A stretch of DNA of 8,371 nucleotides. Origin: SZUA-87 sp041687805 (GTDB taxonomy: Bacteria; Actinomycetota; Acidimicrobiia; Acidimicrobiales; Aldehydirespiratoraceae). The DNA is taken from NCBI GenBank assembly GCA_041687805.1, contig JBDNJK010000092.1, forward strand, positions 1 through 8,371. Direction: 5' to 3'. The translations under genes were made by a program, and so were the position numbers. Within the stretch, counting starts at the first letter, position 1; the number at the start of each line of letters is the position of its first letter. The notes under the pieces were generated by a model. It was not told the DNA's origin and ran no database searches. It worked only from the letters and a program-made list of their open reading frames with translations. Positions 1 through 5,876 of the stretch are shown piece after piece.

Positions 1-14
1 ATTCAGATACGGCT

Positions 15-773
15 GTGCGTAGTCTCGGCGAGGGGATCTATACCACCGAGATACTTGAGTCATGGAACATCATCGCCGGACCCAACGGCGGATACGTGGC
101 AGCGATCATCGCACGAGCCATGGAGTGCGAGGTCGCAGATCCGAGCCGCACGCTTCGCTCTCTAACCGTTCACTTTCTTGCCAGGCCGGTGTTTGAGACC
201 GCCACTGTCGACGTCGCGATCGAGCGCGCCGGACGGTCCGTCAGCAGCACGTCTGCCAGAATGTGGCAGGGCGACCGACTGTTGTGCACAGCGCTTGCCG
301 CGTTCTCCGTGCCGATCGAATCGCCCCACTCATGGTCGATGGGTCTGCCAGAAATTGCAGCAGAACCCGGCGAGTCGCACAACGCCGAACTACCGCCGGC
401 CGCCCACAACTGGAAGACCGAACTCCAATTCGACGCACCGTTCTTCAGTGGCGAGGGCACGGCCAACGTCGCCGGATGGATACGCACGCTCGACCCACGA
501 CCGCTCGACGCGATCGCCCTCGTGGCGATTTCTGACGCCATGCCTCCAGCGCCCTTTCCGCGAGTCGACGGCCCACTGACGGTCCCCACCATCGATCTCA
601 CCGTCCACATCAGATCCGATCTACCCCATCCGTCCATGAAGCCGAGCGACAGCGTCTTCGCTGAGTTCGTCACAAATCACGTTGCCGCGGGATTCAATGA
701 CGAAGATGGCTTCATCTGGGCGCCTGACGGCACGCTTCTGGCCCAGTCACGACAGTTGGCCATCGCTCGTTGA
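15..773 (+). CDS. Acyl-CoA thioesterase family protein (double hotdog, TesB/4HBT_3-like)
   Basis: Predicted to hydrolyse acyl-CoA thioesters in the cytoplasm; the substrate cannot be told from sequence. The N-terminal hotdog half carries the typical NGGYVAA segment (about residues 24-30), which in this superfamily opens the central helix, followed by a strand-rich stretch ending near residue 100. The second half (about 150-252) has ISDAMPP, a TIDLTVHIR strand and a terminal DGTLLAQSRQLA strand, as in two-domain TesB-like proteins. The length of 252 aa suits a compact double hotdog. The chosen GTG at 15 leaves a short lead before the fold, but the frame stays open to the left edge, so a start just outside the window is possible. 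TCAGAT at 3-8 is only an imperfect -10 candidate. It lies just upstream of an SCP2-like gene on the same strand, which suggests a shared lipid role. Family call fairly sure, specific function not. Confidence 0.8.
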   Translation: MRSLGEGIYTTEILESWNIIAGPNGGYVAAIIARAMECEVADPSRTLRSLTVHFLARPVFETATVDVAIERAGRSVSSTSARMWQGDRLLCTALAAFSVPIESPHSWSMGLPEIAAEPGESHNAELPPAAHNWKTELQFDAPFFSGEGTANVAGWIRTLDPRPLDAIALVAISDAMPPAPFPRVDGPLTVPTIDLTVHIRSDLPHPSMKPSDSVFAEFVTNHVAAGFNDEDGFIWAPDGTLLAQSRQLAIAR

Positions 774-785
774 TCCTTGATTGCC

Positions 786-791
786 TAGTCT
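786..791 (+). promoter_or_regulatory. Candidate -10 box of a leaderless promoter for the SCP2-like gene
   Basis: TAGTCT fits the actinobacterial TANNNT -10 pattern and ends exactly 6 nt before the ATG at 798. Transcription would then begin at or next to the start codon. No Shine-Dalgarno sequence and no clear -35 are visible. The same arrangement occurs before four other genes in the window, which raises confidence. The box abuts the alternative GTG start at 792, which would then lie upstream of the mRNA. Confidence 0.5.
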
Positions 792-797
792 GTGAGA

Positions 798-1190
798 ATG
801 ATCGAACCGCTTTCGTCTGGATGGCTCAGACAGCTTGAAGCTGCCACGGCTGCGATCGAAACCGACTCGTCAATCAATCTTGTGATCCAACTGGCCGTCG
901 AGAGCAACCCGCCGTTGGAGTGGTTCGTGGCGATCAATGACGGTTCGGCTACCACCGTGGTCGGTAGCGCCATCGACCCCGATATCACTCTCCAAACAGG
1001 TCGCGAGACTGCTGTTGGAATCGCGACCGGACGAATTTCGGCCCAACGCGCCTTCCTCGAAGGAACGCTTCGCATCGGCGGCCGAATCGAAGCTCTTATC
1101 GAGGCGCGTCCGTTCCTTGAGAAGATCGGTGATTCACTCCGGATCGTGCGAGAAGCAACCGACGTGACGAGCCAGCCCGCGACCGACTGA
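798..1190 (+). CDS. SCP2 sterol-binding-domain-like protein
   Basis: A small single-domain protein of about 130 aa resembling the SCP2 fold, which binds sterols, fatty acyl-CoA or other hydrophobic ligands in a cleft. Supporting features are the central strands (WFVAINDGSATTVVG, then DPDITLQTG) and the SCP2-typical tail, where a helix with ISAQRAFLEGTLRIGG is followed by a helix that would close the cavity. There are no catalytic residues, signal peptide or membrane segment. ATG 798 is preferred over GTG 792 because a TANNNT box ends 6 nt upstream of the ATG and touches the GTG; the choice changes only two residues. It lies about 24 bp after the thioesterase gene and converges on mdh with 37 bp between the stop codons. 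Other bacterial SCP2-like proteins have unassigned roles, so ligand and function are open. Confidence 0.75.
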   Translation: MIEPLSSGWLRQLEAATAAIETDSSINLVIQLAVESNPPLEWFVAINDGSATTVVGSAIDPDITLQTGRETAVGIATGRISAQRAFLEGTLRIGGRIEALIEARPFLEKIGDSLRIVREATDVTSQPATD

Positions 1191-1227
1191 CCTACTTGAG
1201 GAACTGCTGGAATTTCGGCTCGCAGAA

Positions 1228-2214
1228 TCAGATCAGCCCGAGTTCTGAGACTGTGGCCCTCTCCGATTCGAGTTCGGCGACCGAAGCGTCGATTCGTTGG
1301 CGAGAGAAATCGTCGAGGTCGATGCCTTGGACGATCGAATAGGTGCCCTTGTCGCATGTGACCGGGAACGACGACATCAAGCCCTCAGCGACGCCATAAC
1401 TGCCATCGGAAGTTACGGCCATCGACACCCAGTCGCCCTGCGGTGTGCCTTGAGTCCACGTGCTGACATGATCGATCGCCGCGTTTGCTGCCGATGCTGC
1501 TGACGAGAGCCCTCGGGCCTCGATGATCGCGGCGCCGCGCTTCTGGACGGTCGGGATGAAAGTGCCCTCGATCCATTCCTGATCGTTGACCATTTCTGCC
1601 GCGTTGCTGCCGTTCACCTCACAGTGGAACAGGTCGGGATATTGCGTGGCCGAGTGGTTTCCCCAGATCGTCATCTTGGAGATGTCATTGACAGTGGCTC
1701 CGACCTTCGTGGCCAACTGGGCCTTGGCCCTGTTGTGGTCGAGGCGGGTCATTGCAGTAAACCGCTCGTTGGGAATATCAGGAGCGTTCTCACGGGCAAT
1801 CAGCGAGTTGGTGTTGGCCGGATTTCCGACGACCAGCACGCGGATGTCGTCAGCGGCATGTTCGTTGAGAGCCTTGCCTTGGACGGTGAAAATCGCACCG
1901 TTGGCCTCGAGAAGGTCCTTACGCTCCATACCCTTCGAACGAGGGCGGGAGCCGACCAGCAAGGCAATGTTGGCGCCGTCGAACGCCTTGTTGGGATCGT
2001 CGGCGGTGGTGATGCCGGCAAGCAACGGGAAGGCGCCGTCGTTGAGCTCCATAACCACACCTTCGAGCGCTCCCATTGCGGGAGGGATCTCCAAGAGCTG
2101 AAGGATGATTGGCTGATCTGAGCCGAGCATCGATCCGCTGGCGATTCGGAACAAAAGGCTGTAGCCAATTTGGCCGGCGGCGCCGGTGACAGCTACGCGA
2201 ACAGGGTCGTTCAT
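1228..2214 (-). CDS. mdh: Malate dehydrogenase (NAD-dependent)
   Basis: Oxidises malate to oxaloacetate with NAD+ in the cytoplasm, closing the TCA cycle. The 328-aa protein closely resembles the Thermus/actinobacterial MDH type. It has the nucleotide-binding loop GAAGQIG (11-17) and Glu42 in LLEIP, the acidic residue at the end of the second strand that favours NAD over NADP. The substrate arginines are Arg92 and Arg98 in PRSKGMER, and Arg162. The catalytic pair is Asp159 (TRLDHNR) and His187 (WGNHS). The start codon is ATG at 2214: GGAG sits 7 nt upstream and homology begins at once with PVRVAVTGAAGQIG. A longer frame reaching 2376 is open but its extra 54 residues do not resemble MDH and overlap the neighbouring gene. 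It follows the M23-like lipoprotein gene on the same strand after 97 bp; no functional link is evident. Confidence 0.97.
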   Translation of the reverse strand: MNDPVRVAVTGAAGQIGYSLLFRIASGSMLGSDQPIILQLLEIPPAMGALEGVVMELNDGAFPLLAGITTADDPNKAFDGANIALLVGSRPRSKGMERKDLLEANGAIFTVQGKALNEHAADDIRVLVVGNPANTNSLIARENAPDIPNERFTAMTRLDHNRAKAQLATKVGATVNDISKMTIWGNHSATQYPDLFHCEVNGSNAAEMVNDQEWIEGTFIPTVQKRGAAIIEARGLSSAASAANAAIDHVSTWTQGTPQGDWVSMAVTSDGSYGVAEGLMSSFPVTCDKGTYSIVQGIDLDDFSRQRIDASVAELESERATVSELGLI

Positions 2215-2221
2215 GATGTAT

Positions 2222-2225
2222 CTCC
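2222..2225 (-). promoter_or_regulatory. Shine-Dalgarno sequence of mdh
   Basis: On the minus strand GGAG lies 7 nt before the ATG at 2214. This decides the mdh start against longer in-frame alternatives and shows that mdh is translated from a leadered mRNA, unlike most other genes here. A TANNNT match (TACCGT on the minus strand, about 2247-2252) further upstream could be its promoter, but I see no good -35 with it. Confidence 0.6.
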
Positions 2226-2311
2226 AGATACGAGCGTTGGTCGAACCGATCTGCACGGTACCAGCGTCTCGGACCGGCCCACCCAGCGGGAACGTGGCCG
2301 ATTCTCTCGAC

Positions 2312-3202
2312 TCAGCAGCCTCCGCCTGACGACGGTCGATTAGGTATCGACGGATCGATGACCTCGATGTGGACATGAGGCCATGAAGGGTTGGCGGTGA
2401 ACTCGTTTATCTGCGATTCAAACGGCAGAATCGCCGGATTCGTACCGAGCACGGTGACCCCCGCATCGACGCGATCACCCGGGGAGACGGCCAGCCCGTC
2501 GAAGTGGAACATCTTCACTTCCCAGCCCGGATGGTCGTCAGGATTGATAACCACGAAATTGTCGGTGTACTTGCAGTAGAGCGTGTAGGTGCCGGATCTG
2601 ATGACGGTGCCGTCGACCGGAGACCGCAATTCCGAAGTCGGATCAATGACGATGTCGGCCGCCGTTCGTGAGCCGGTGCCACGATCCCGAGTCTCGAGAG
2701 TTATCGGTCGAGTGGCATCAGGCAGAGTTTCCATTTGCCGGGAACCGTCACGGCCGGCCTCGTGGAAACCAATCCTCTCCACGACTATGGCCGGGTAGTA
2801 GAGAGTGACATCGATCGCCACCGCGAATGGAGTTCCCCAGTCGTGGTTCACAACCACCCGTGGCCCCGGATCGACAGTCGCAGGTGTCGGCATCGCGGTG
2901 GTTGTCGAGGTCGTAGACGTGGATGTCGACGTGGATGTCGACGTGGATGTGGAGGTCGTAGGCGTGGATGTCGACGTGGATGTGGACGTCTCAGTCGTGG
3001 ATGTGGTTGTCGCAAACGCGGTCGTGGAGGTCGACGCAGCCGTGGTTGCGGAGGTCGCGGGGTCGGCCGCAGGTGAGATCGTTGTGGATGTCACGGCATT
3101 GGTCACGCTGACATCACCGGCGTCGACACCCGCGCATGCCCCGGCCAGAGATGTCAGTGCCAGCAGCACCGTCAAGTTTCTGAAACGAGCTGGCGTACTC
3201 AC
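2312..3202 (-). CDS. Lipoprotein with Ser/Thr-repeat linker and degenerate M23/LytM-like domain
   Basis: Predicted secreted lipoprotein of 296 aa. A signal peptide (hydrophobic core about 10-20) ends in LAGAC, giving a lipobox with Cys23 and a slightly relaxed -3 Ala. Residues about 50-105 are almost entirely Ser/Thr, probably an extended and perhaps glycosylated stalk. The rest (about 112-296) ends in a LytM/M23-like fold: AADIVIDP, SPVDGTVI, MFHFDGLAVSPGDRVDAG and PHVHIEV (HxH at 276-278). In active M23 peptidases an HxxxD motif supplies two zinc ligands. Here Asp183 aligns but the His position is Arg179, so peptidase activity is doubtful; cell-wall binding or a regulatory role is an alternative. 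Cys210 and the C-terminal Cys296 could form a disulfide. The start is GTG 3202, with no good Shine-Dalgarno but a TANNNT box 7 nt upstream. It is divergent from hemE. Confidence 0.8.
   Translation of the reverse strand: MSTPARFRNLTVLLALTSLAGACAGVDAGDVSVTNAVTSTTISPAADPATSATTAASTSTTAFATTTSTTETSTSTSTSTPTTSTSTSTSTSTSTSTTSTTTAMPTPATVDPGPRVVVNHDWGTPFAVAIDVTLYYPAIVVERIGFHEAGRDGSRQMETLPDATRPITLETRDRGTGSRTAADIVIDPTSELRSPVDGTVIRSGTYTLYCKYTDNFVVINPDDHPGWEVKMFHFDGLAVSPGDRVDAGVTVLGTNPAILPFESQINEFTANPSWPHVHIEVIDPSIPNRPSSGGGC
2913..2993 (-). repeat. Imperfect 12-bp tandem repeat encoding the Ser-Thr linker
   Basis: On the plus strand the unit GTCGACGTGGAT and close variants recur at 2913, 2925, 2937, 2949, 2958, 2970 and 2982, with one register shift of 9 instead of 12. 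On the coding (minus) strand the unit reads as alternating Ser-Thr codons of the lipoprotein stalk. Repeats that are multiples of 3 can expand or contract without breaking the frame, so length variation between strains is likely. The long open frame on the opposite strand here (a Val-Asp repeat) is a by-product of the same repeat. Confidence 0.85.
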
Positions 3203-3209
3203 CCACCCG

Positions 3210-3215
3210 ACAGTA
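3210..3215 (-). promoter_or_regulatory. Candidate leaderless -10 box for the M23-like lipoprotein gene
   Basis: On the minus strand TACTGT ends 7 nt before the GTG start at 3202 and matches TANNNT. The 7 nt between them (CGGGTGG) hold only a weak purine run, so translation may begin at the very 5' end of the mRNA. No clear -35 is visible. Confidence 0.45.
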
Positions 3216-3264
3216 CATGTGCGCGCCTAGCCGCCCTCCGCATGCCGAAGCGATCCACCATCGC

Positions 3265-3270
3265 TAGCGT
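3265..3270 (+). promoter_or_regulatory. Candidate leaderless -10 box for hemE
   Basis: TAGCGT ends 6 nt before the hemE GTG start at 3277, placing the expected transcription start on the start codon itself. No Shine-Dalgarno precedes hemE. It lies back-to-back with the lipoprotein -10 candidate, with 49 bp between the two boxes, so their -35 regions would nearly touch. This would be the promoter of the hemE-hemY pair. Confidence 0.5.
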
Positions 3271-3276
3271 GAGCGG

Positions 3277-4350
3277 GTGAGCCAATCGCAACGATTCGAC
3301 GACTCAAACTTCATACGCGCCTGCCGCGGTCTCCCTCATGAACGTGTTCCGGTGTGGTTCATGCGTCAAGCCGGCAGATCACTGCCGGAATATCGTGCGA
3401 TCAGAGGCCAAGGCACGATTCTCGATGCCGTTCAAGACCCCGACCTTGCCACCGAATTGAGCCTCCAACCAGTCCGGCGCTACGGCATCGATGCCGCAAT
3501 TCTTTACTCCGACATCGTGGTTCCGGCCTTCGCTGTGGGTTTCGGCCTCACCGTCACACCAGGCGTCGGCCCCGAAGTAGAGCGCCCCTTCCGCAGCCGA
3601 GACGATCTCAACCGACTTCGGCCGCTCGACCCTGAAGCCGACACGCCATACGTATTGCAGACCGTGCGGCAGTTGGTGGCCGACCTCAATGTGCCGCTGA
3701 TCGGATTCGCAGGGGCGCCGTTCACCGTCGCGTCCTATCTCGTCGAGGGTCGTCCGTCGAAGGACCATGCCGTGGCGAAAGCGCTCATGTTGTCCGATGA
3801 GGCTCTCTGGAACGACCTACTCGATCGTCTCGCCGACCATGCCATCGCATCTCTCATGTCGCAGATCGACGCCGGCGTATCAGCCATTCAACTTTTCGAT
3901 TCCTGGGCAGGGTCGCTCAGTCCCTCCCAATACCGCCGATACGTGTTGCCTCATTCTCAGAAGGTGTTGTCAGCTGTCGGTGTCACCGGCGTGCCCCGAA
4001 TCCACTTCGGCGTCACGACCGGAGAGTTCCTCGACCAGATCGGCGAAGCCGGTGCCGATGTTGTCGGAGTCGACTGGCGCGTTCCGTTGCGTGAGGCCCG
4101 GCTACGCGTCGGTCCCACACGGGCCTTGCAGGGCAATCTTGATCCCACCGTCGTGTTGGCCGGGTTGCCGGCTGCTCTCGCCGCCACCCGCGACGTTCTC
4201 GCCGACAACGACGGTCATCCCGGCCATATCTTCAATCTCGGCCATGGTGTGATTCCCACAACGGATCCTGATGTGCTCACCGAAATTACCCGGACGGTCC
4301 ATGCCGAAGGTCGCACCGACGGCCCAACCGAGTCCGTAACAGCAACGTGA
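3277..4350 (+). CDS. hemE: Uroporphyrinogen III decarboxylase
   Basis: Removes four carboxyl groups from uroporphyrinogen III to give coproporphyrinogen III in haem synthesis; cytoplasmic and cofactor-free. The 357-aa length is normal. Both family signatures are present: VPVWFMRQAGRSLPEYR (24-40) with substrate arginines Arg30 and Arg34, and the GFAGAPFTVASYLVEG segment (143-158) with Tyr154. The essential Asp79 lies in YSDI, corresponding to human Asp86, and His323 in NLGHG corresponds to the conserved C-terminal His. GTG 3277 is the start: homology begins shortly after and a TANNNT box lies 6 nt upstream. The stop codon overlaps the hemY start (GTGA), so the two are very probably co-transcribed and translationally coupled. 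The last 15 or so residues (after HAEGR) are a non-conserved tail. Confidence 0.97.
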   Translation: MSQSQRFDDSNFIRACRGLPHERVPVWFMRQAGRSLPEYRAIRGQGTILDAVQDPDLATELSLQPVRRYGIDAAILYSDIVVPAFAVGFGLTVTPGVGPEVERPFRSRDDLNRLRPLDPEADTPYVLQTVRQLVADLNVPLIGFAGAPFTVASYLVEGRPSKDHAVAKALMLSDEALWNDLLDRLADHAIASLMSQIDAGVSAIQLFDSWAGSLSPSQYRRYVLPHSQKVLSAVGVTGVPRIHFGVTTGEFLDQIGEAGADVVGVDWRVPLREARLRVGPTRALQGNLDPTVVLAGLPAALAATRDVLADNDGHPGHIFNLGHGVIPTTDPDVLTEITRTVHAEGRTDGPTESVTAT

Positions 4351-5693
4351 GCGACCCTGTCGTCGTGGTGGGCGGCGGCATCACCGGACTGGCAGCGGCC
4401 CACGAACTTCAAAAAACCGGACGCGACTTTCTGATTCTCGAAGCCAGCCCGCGGGTCGGCGGAAAGATCGACGGCGGTCCGGTCGGGCCACTGGAGATCG
4501 ACTCTGCCGCCGATGGGTTCCTCGCCCGACAACCCGAAATGGCCGAACTGTGCGTGGAGATCGGATTGGGAGATGACCTCGTTCGACCCTCCGGACGGCG
4601 CGCCTTCGTCTGGGCGAACGGTGCACTTCGAGCGATACCGGCACCTTCGGTTTTGGGGGTACCTCTCGATGCCGACGCCGTTGCCAACTCGGGAATCGTG
4701 TCCGACGCTGGAGTTGCTGCGCTTCGCCGGGGTTTCGAGTCGAGTCACCAGCCGCAGCTTCACGACGCGACGGTGGGTGAGGTATTCCGACCAATCGTTG
4801 GCGACGAGGTCTTCGAGCACCTGATCGATCCACTGCTGGGGGGAATCAATGCCGGATCGGCCGACAGAATGAGCATCGCCGCCGGCGCTCCACAGCTAGC
4901 CGCTGCTGCCAGGAGCGGTGGTGATGTTCGAGCCAATCTGGAAGCTCAGTTCGGAGAAACGGCCAAGACGCCGGGTCCGGTATTTCTGGGAGTGAGGGGC
5001 GGCACCCGCAGAATCGTCGAGCGGTTGGCCCAACGGTTCGAAGGTCGGATTCGTACCAGCACTCCCGTAATGGCGGTAGAGCCAGCGGGCGGCGGGTGGA
5101 ATTTGGCGACGGCCGGCGGGATCGTGAGAGCGTCGAAATTGATTGTCGCTACGCCGGCTCCCGTAGCCGCAGAGTTGATCGCCCCGTGGTCTGACGCGGC
5201 CGCTTCGAATCTTCGCCAGATCGTCTACTCCAGCGCGGTCCTCGTCACGTTTGTTGTCGTCCGAGGCGAGATCTCACACTCTCTCGACGGCTCAGGCTTT
5301 CTGGTGCCACGCGACCAAGGCCTGCTGATGACCGCCTGTTCATGGTCGTCATCGAAGTGGAGCCACTACGACGACGGACATCACGCGGTGGTGCGGGTCT
5401 CGGCCGGACGTACCGACGATCAGAGGTGGCTCCAACTGGACGAGCCAGAGTTGATTGCGAGGCTCACCGACGAACTCAAGACCACCATCGGTCTCGACGG
5501 CGAGGCTGTCGTCCGTGTGACGCCTTGGCGAGATGCTCTGCCGCAATACACCCCGGGTCACCTCACCCGGGCCGATGAGATCGACGCGCTTCTCAGCGCC
5601 GATGCTCCGGGGCTGACAGTTACAGGAGCCGCCATGCGCGGTCTCGGTCTGCCGGCGTGTGTCCGTCAGGGCCGCGAGGCGGCGCGAAGGTGA
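4347..5693 (+). CDS. hemY: Protoporphyrinogen/coproporphyrinogen III oxidase (HemY/CgoX type)
   Basis: FAD-dependent six-electron oxidation of a porphyrinogen to the porphyrin with O2. In Actinobacteria the family usually acts on coproporphyrinogen III in the coproporphyrin-dependent haem route, which fits its position right after hemE; this specificity is inferred. The 448-aa protein has the N-terminal Rossmann motif VVGGGITGLAA (7-17), Glu32 for the ribose, and RVGGK (36-40) of the amine-oxidase/PPO superfamily. It also has a LLGGINAG segment near 165-172 typical of HemY, and the C-terminal FAD motif TGAAMRGLGLPACVRQG (426-442). No membrane segment is obvious. GTG 4347 overlaps the hemE stop by 4 bp, so it is read by coupling rather than its own ribosome site. 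The expected third partner, a hemQ/chdC gene, is not next; the following gene is rpf-like after 183 bp. Confidence 0.93.
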   Translation: MSDPVVVVGGGITGLAAAHELQKTGRDFLILEASPRVGGKIDGGPVGPLEIDSAADGFLARQPEMAELCVEIGLGDDLVRPSGRRAFVWANGALRAIPAPSVLGVPLDADAVANSGIVSDAGVAALRRGFESSHQPQLHDATVGEVFRPIVGDEVFEHLIDPLLGGINAGSADRMSIAAGAPQLAAAARSGGDVRANLEAQFGETAKTPGPVFLGVRGGTRRIVERLAQRFEGRIRTSTPVMAVEPAGGGWNLATAGGIVRASKLIVATPAPVAAELIAPWSDAAASNLRQIVYSSAVLVTFVVVRGEISHSLDGSGFLVPRDQGLLMTACSWSSSKWSHYDDGHHAVVRVSAGRTDDQRWLQLDEPELIARLTDELKTTIGLDGEAVVRVTPWRDALPQYTPGHLTRADEIDALLSADAPGLTVTGAAMRGLGLPACVRQGREAARR

Positions 5694-5705
5694 TACTCAG
5701 CCGGC

Positions 5706-5721
5706 TGTGACATCGGACACA
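5706..5721 (+). promoter_or_regulatory. CRP/GlxR-family binding site candidate upstream of the rpf-like gene
   Basis: TGTGA-CATCGG-ACACA matches the CRP/GlxR consensus TGTGA-N6-TCACA at 9 of 10 half-site bases. It lies in the noncoding gap 13 bp after the hemY stop, with its centre about 48 bp upstream of the transcription start predicted from the TATTCT -10 box. CRP-family control of rpf genes is known in Mycobacterium tuberculosis (Rv3676 at rpfA) and in Corynebacterium (GlxR). The left half partly overlaps a 10-bp palindrome CAGCCGGCTG (5698-5707). A regulator gene is not in the window. Confidence 0.45.
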
Positions 5722-5724
5722 TTA

Positions 5725-5755
5725 TTGCAATTGTGTTGCGATTCGTAACTATTCT
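5725..5755 (+). promoter_or_regulatory. Candidate promoter of the rpf-like lipoprotein gene
   Basis: An A+T-rich island (about 5720-5760) in otherwise GC-rich DNA contains TATTCT (5750-5755), a good TANNNT -10 box. TTGCAA (5725-5730), 19 bp upstream, is a possible but over-spaced -35. Transcription would begin near 5762, giving a leader of about 115 nt before the ATG at 5877. The leader holds a 12-bp palindrome and a strong Shine-Dalgarno. An activator at the adjacent CRP-like site could compensate for the poor -35. Confidence 0.4.
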
Positions 5756-5823
5756 GTAGTCACTGAAGATAGGCATCGGTCGATCATCGTGCCCATCTAC
5801 CCAGCGGACCAAGAGCCGCCGGA

Positions 5824-5835
5824 ACGGTCGACCGT
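5824..5835. other. 12-bp perfect palindrome in the rpf-like gene leader
   Basis: ACGGTCGACCGT is a perfect palindrome 42 bp before the rpf-like start codon, followed at once by a second short one (CGTCGACG, 5834-5841, overlapping it). It could be an operator for a dimeric regulator or a short RNA stem; with no loop bases it would make a poor hairpin. GTCGAC-type palindromes are common by chance in GC-rich DNA, so its meaning is uncertain. Confidence 0.25.
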
Positions 5836-5860
5836 CGACGCCAGACACGGACACAGCCCC

Positions 5861-5866
5861 AGGAGG
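5861..5866 (+). promoter_or_regulatory. Strong Shine-Dalgarno of the rpf-like gene
   Basis: AGGAGG, the full anti-16S complement core, lies 10 nt before the ATG at 5877. It is the best ribosome site in the window and stands out because most other genes here have none. Confidence 0.75.
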
Positions 5867-5876
5867 CAGCAATTCA

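Noticed and set aside
1191..1227. Bidirectional terminator between the SCP2-like gene and mdh
   Set aside because: Only a 4-bp CTGC/GCAG pairing with a long loop is visible in the 37-bp gap.
2275..2300. GC-rich imperfect hairpin (CGGCCCAC / GTGGCCG) after the lipoprotein stop as a terminator
   Set aside because: The stem needs a bulge and no U-tract follows on the minus strand, so it does not qualify as an intrinsic terminator.
2215..2376. 54-residue N-terminal extension of malate dehydrogenase
   Set aside because: The extension does not resemble MDH, overlaps the lipoprotein 3' end, and a good GGAG site lies before the ATG at 2214.
2805..3230. Open frame on the plus strand encoding a Val-Asp repeat protein (141 aa)
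   Set aside because: It is the antisense image of the Ser/Thr repeat in the lipoprotein gene; no ribosome site and no recognisable domain outside the repeat.
5666..5872. 68-aa frame on the minus strand across the hemY-rpf gap
   Set aside because: It covers the promoter region and the hemY end, has no family resemblance and no Shine-Dalgarno; likely chance.
5763..5876. ydaO-type c-di-AMP riboswitch in the rpf-like leader, as found upstream of rpf genes in Streptomyces
   Set aside because: The leader of about 115 nt has none of the conserved ydaO segments I could recognise; only a short palindrome and the Shine-Dalgarno stand out.
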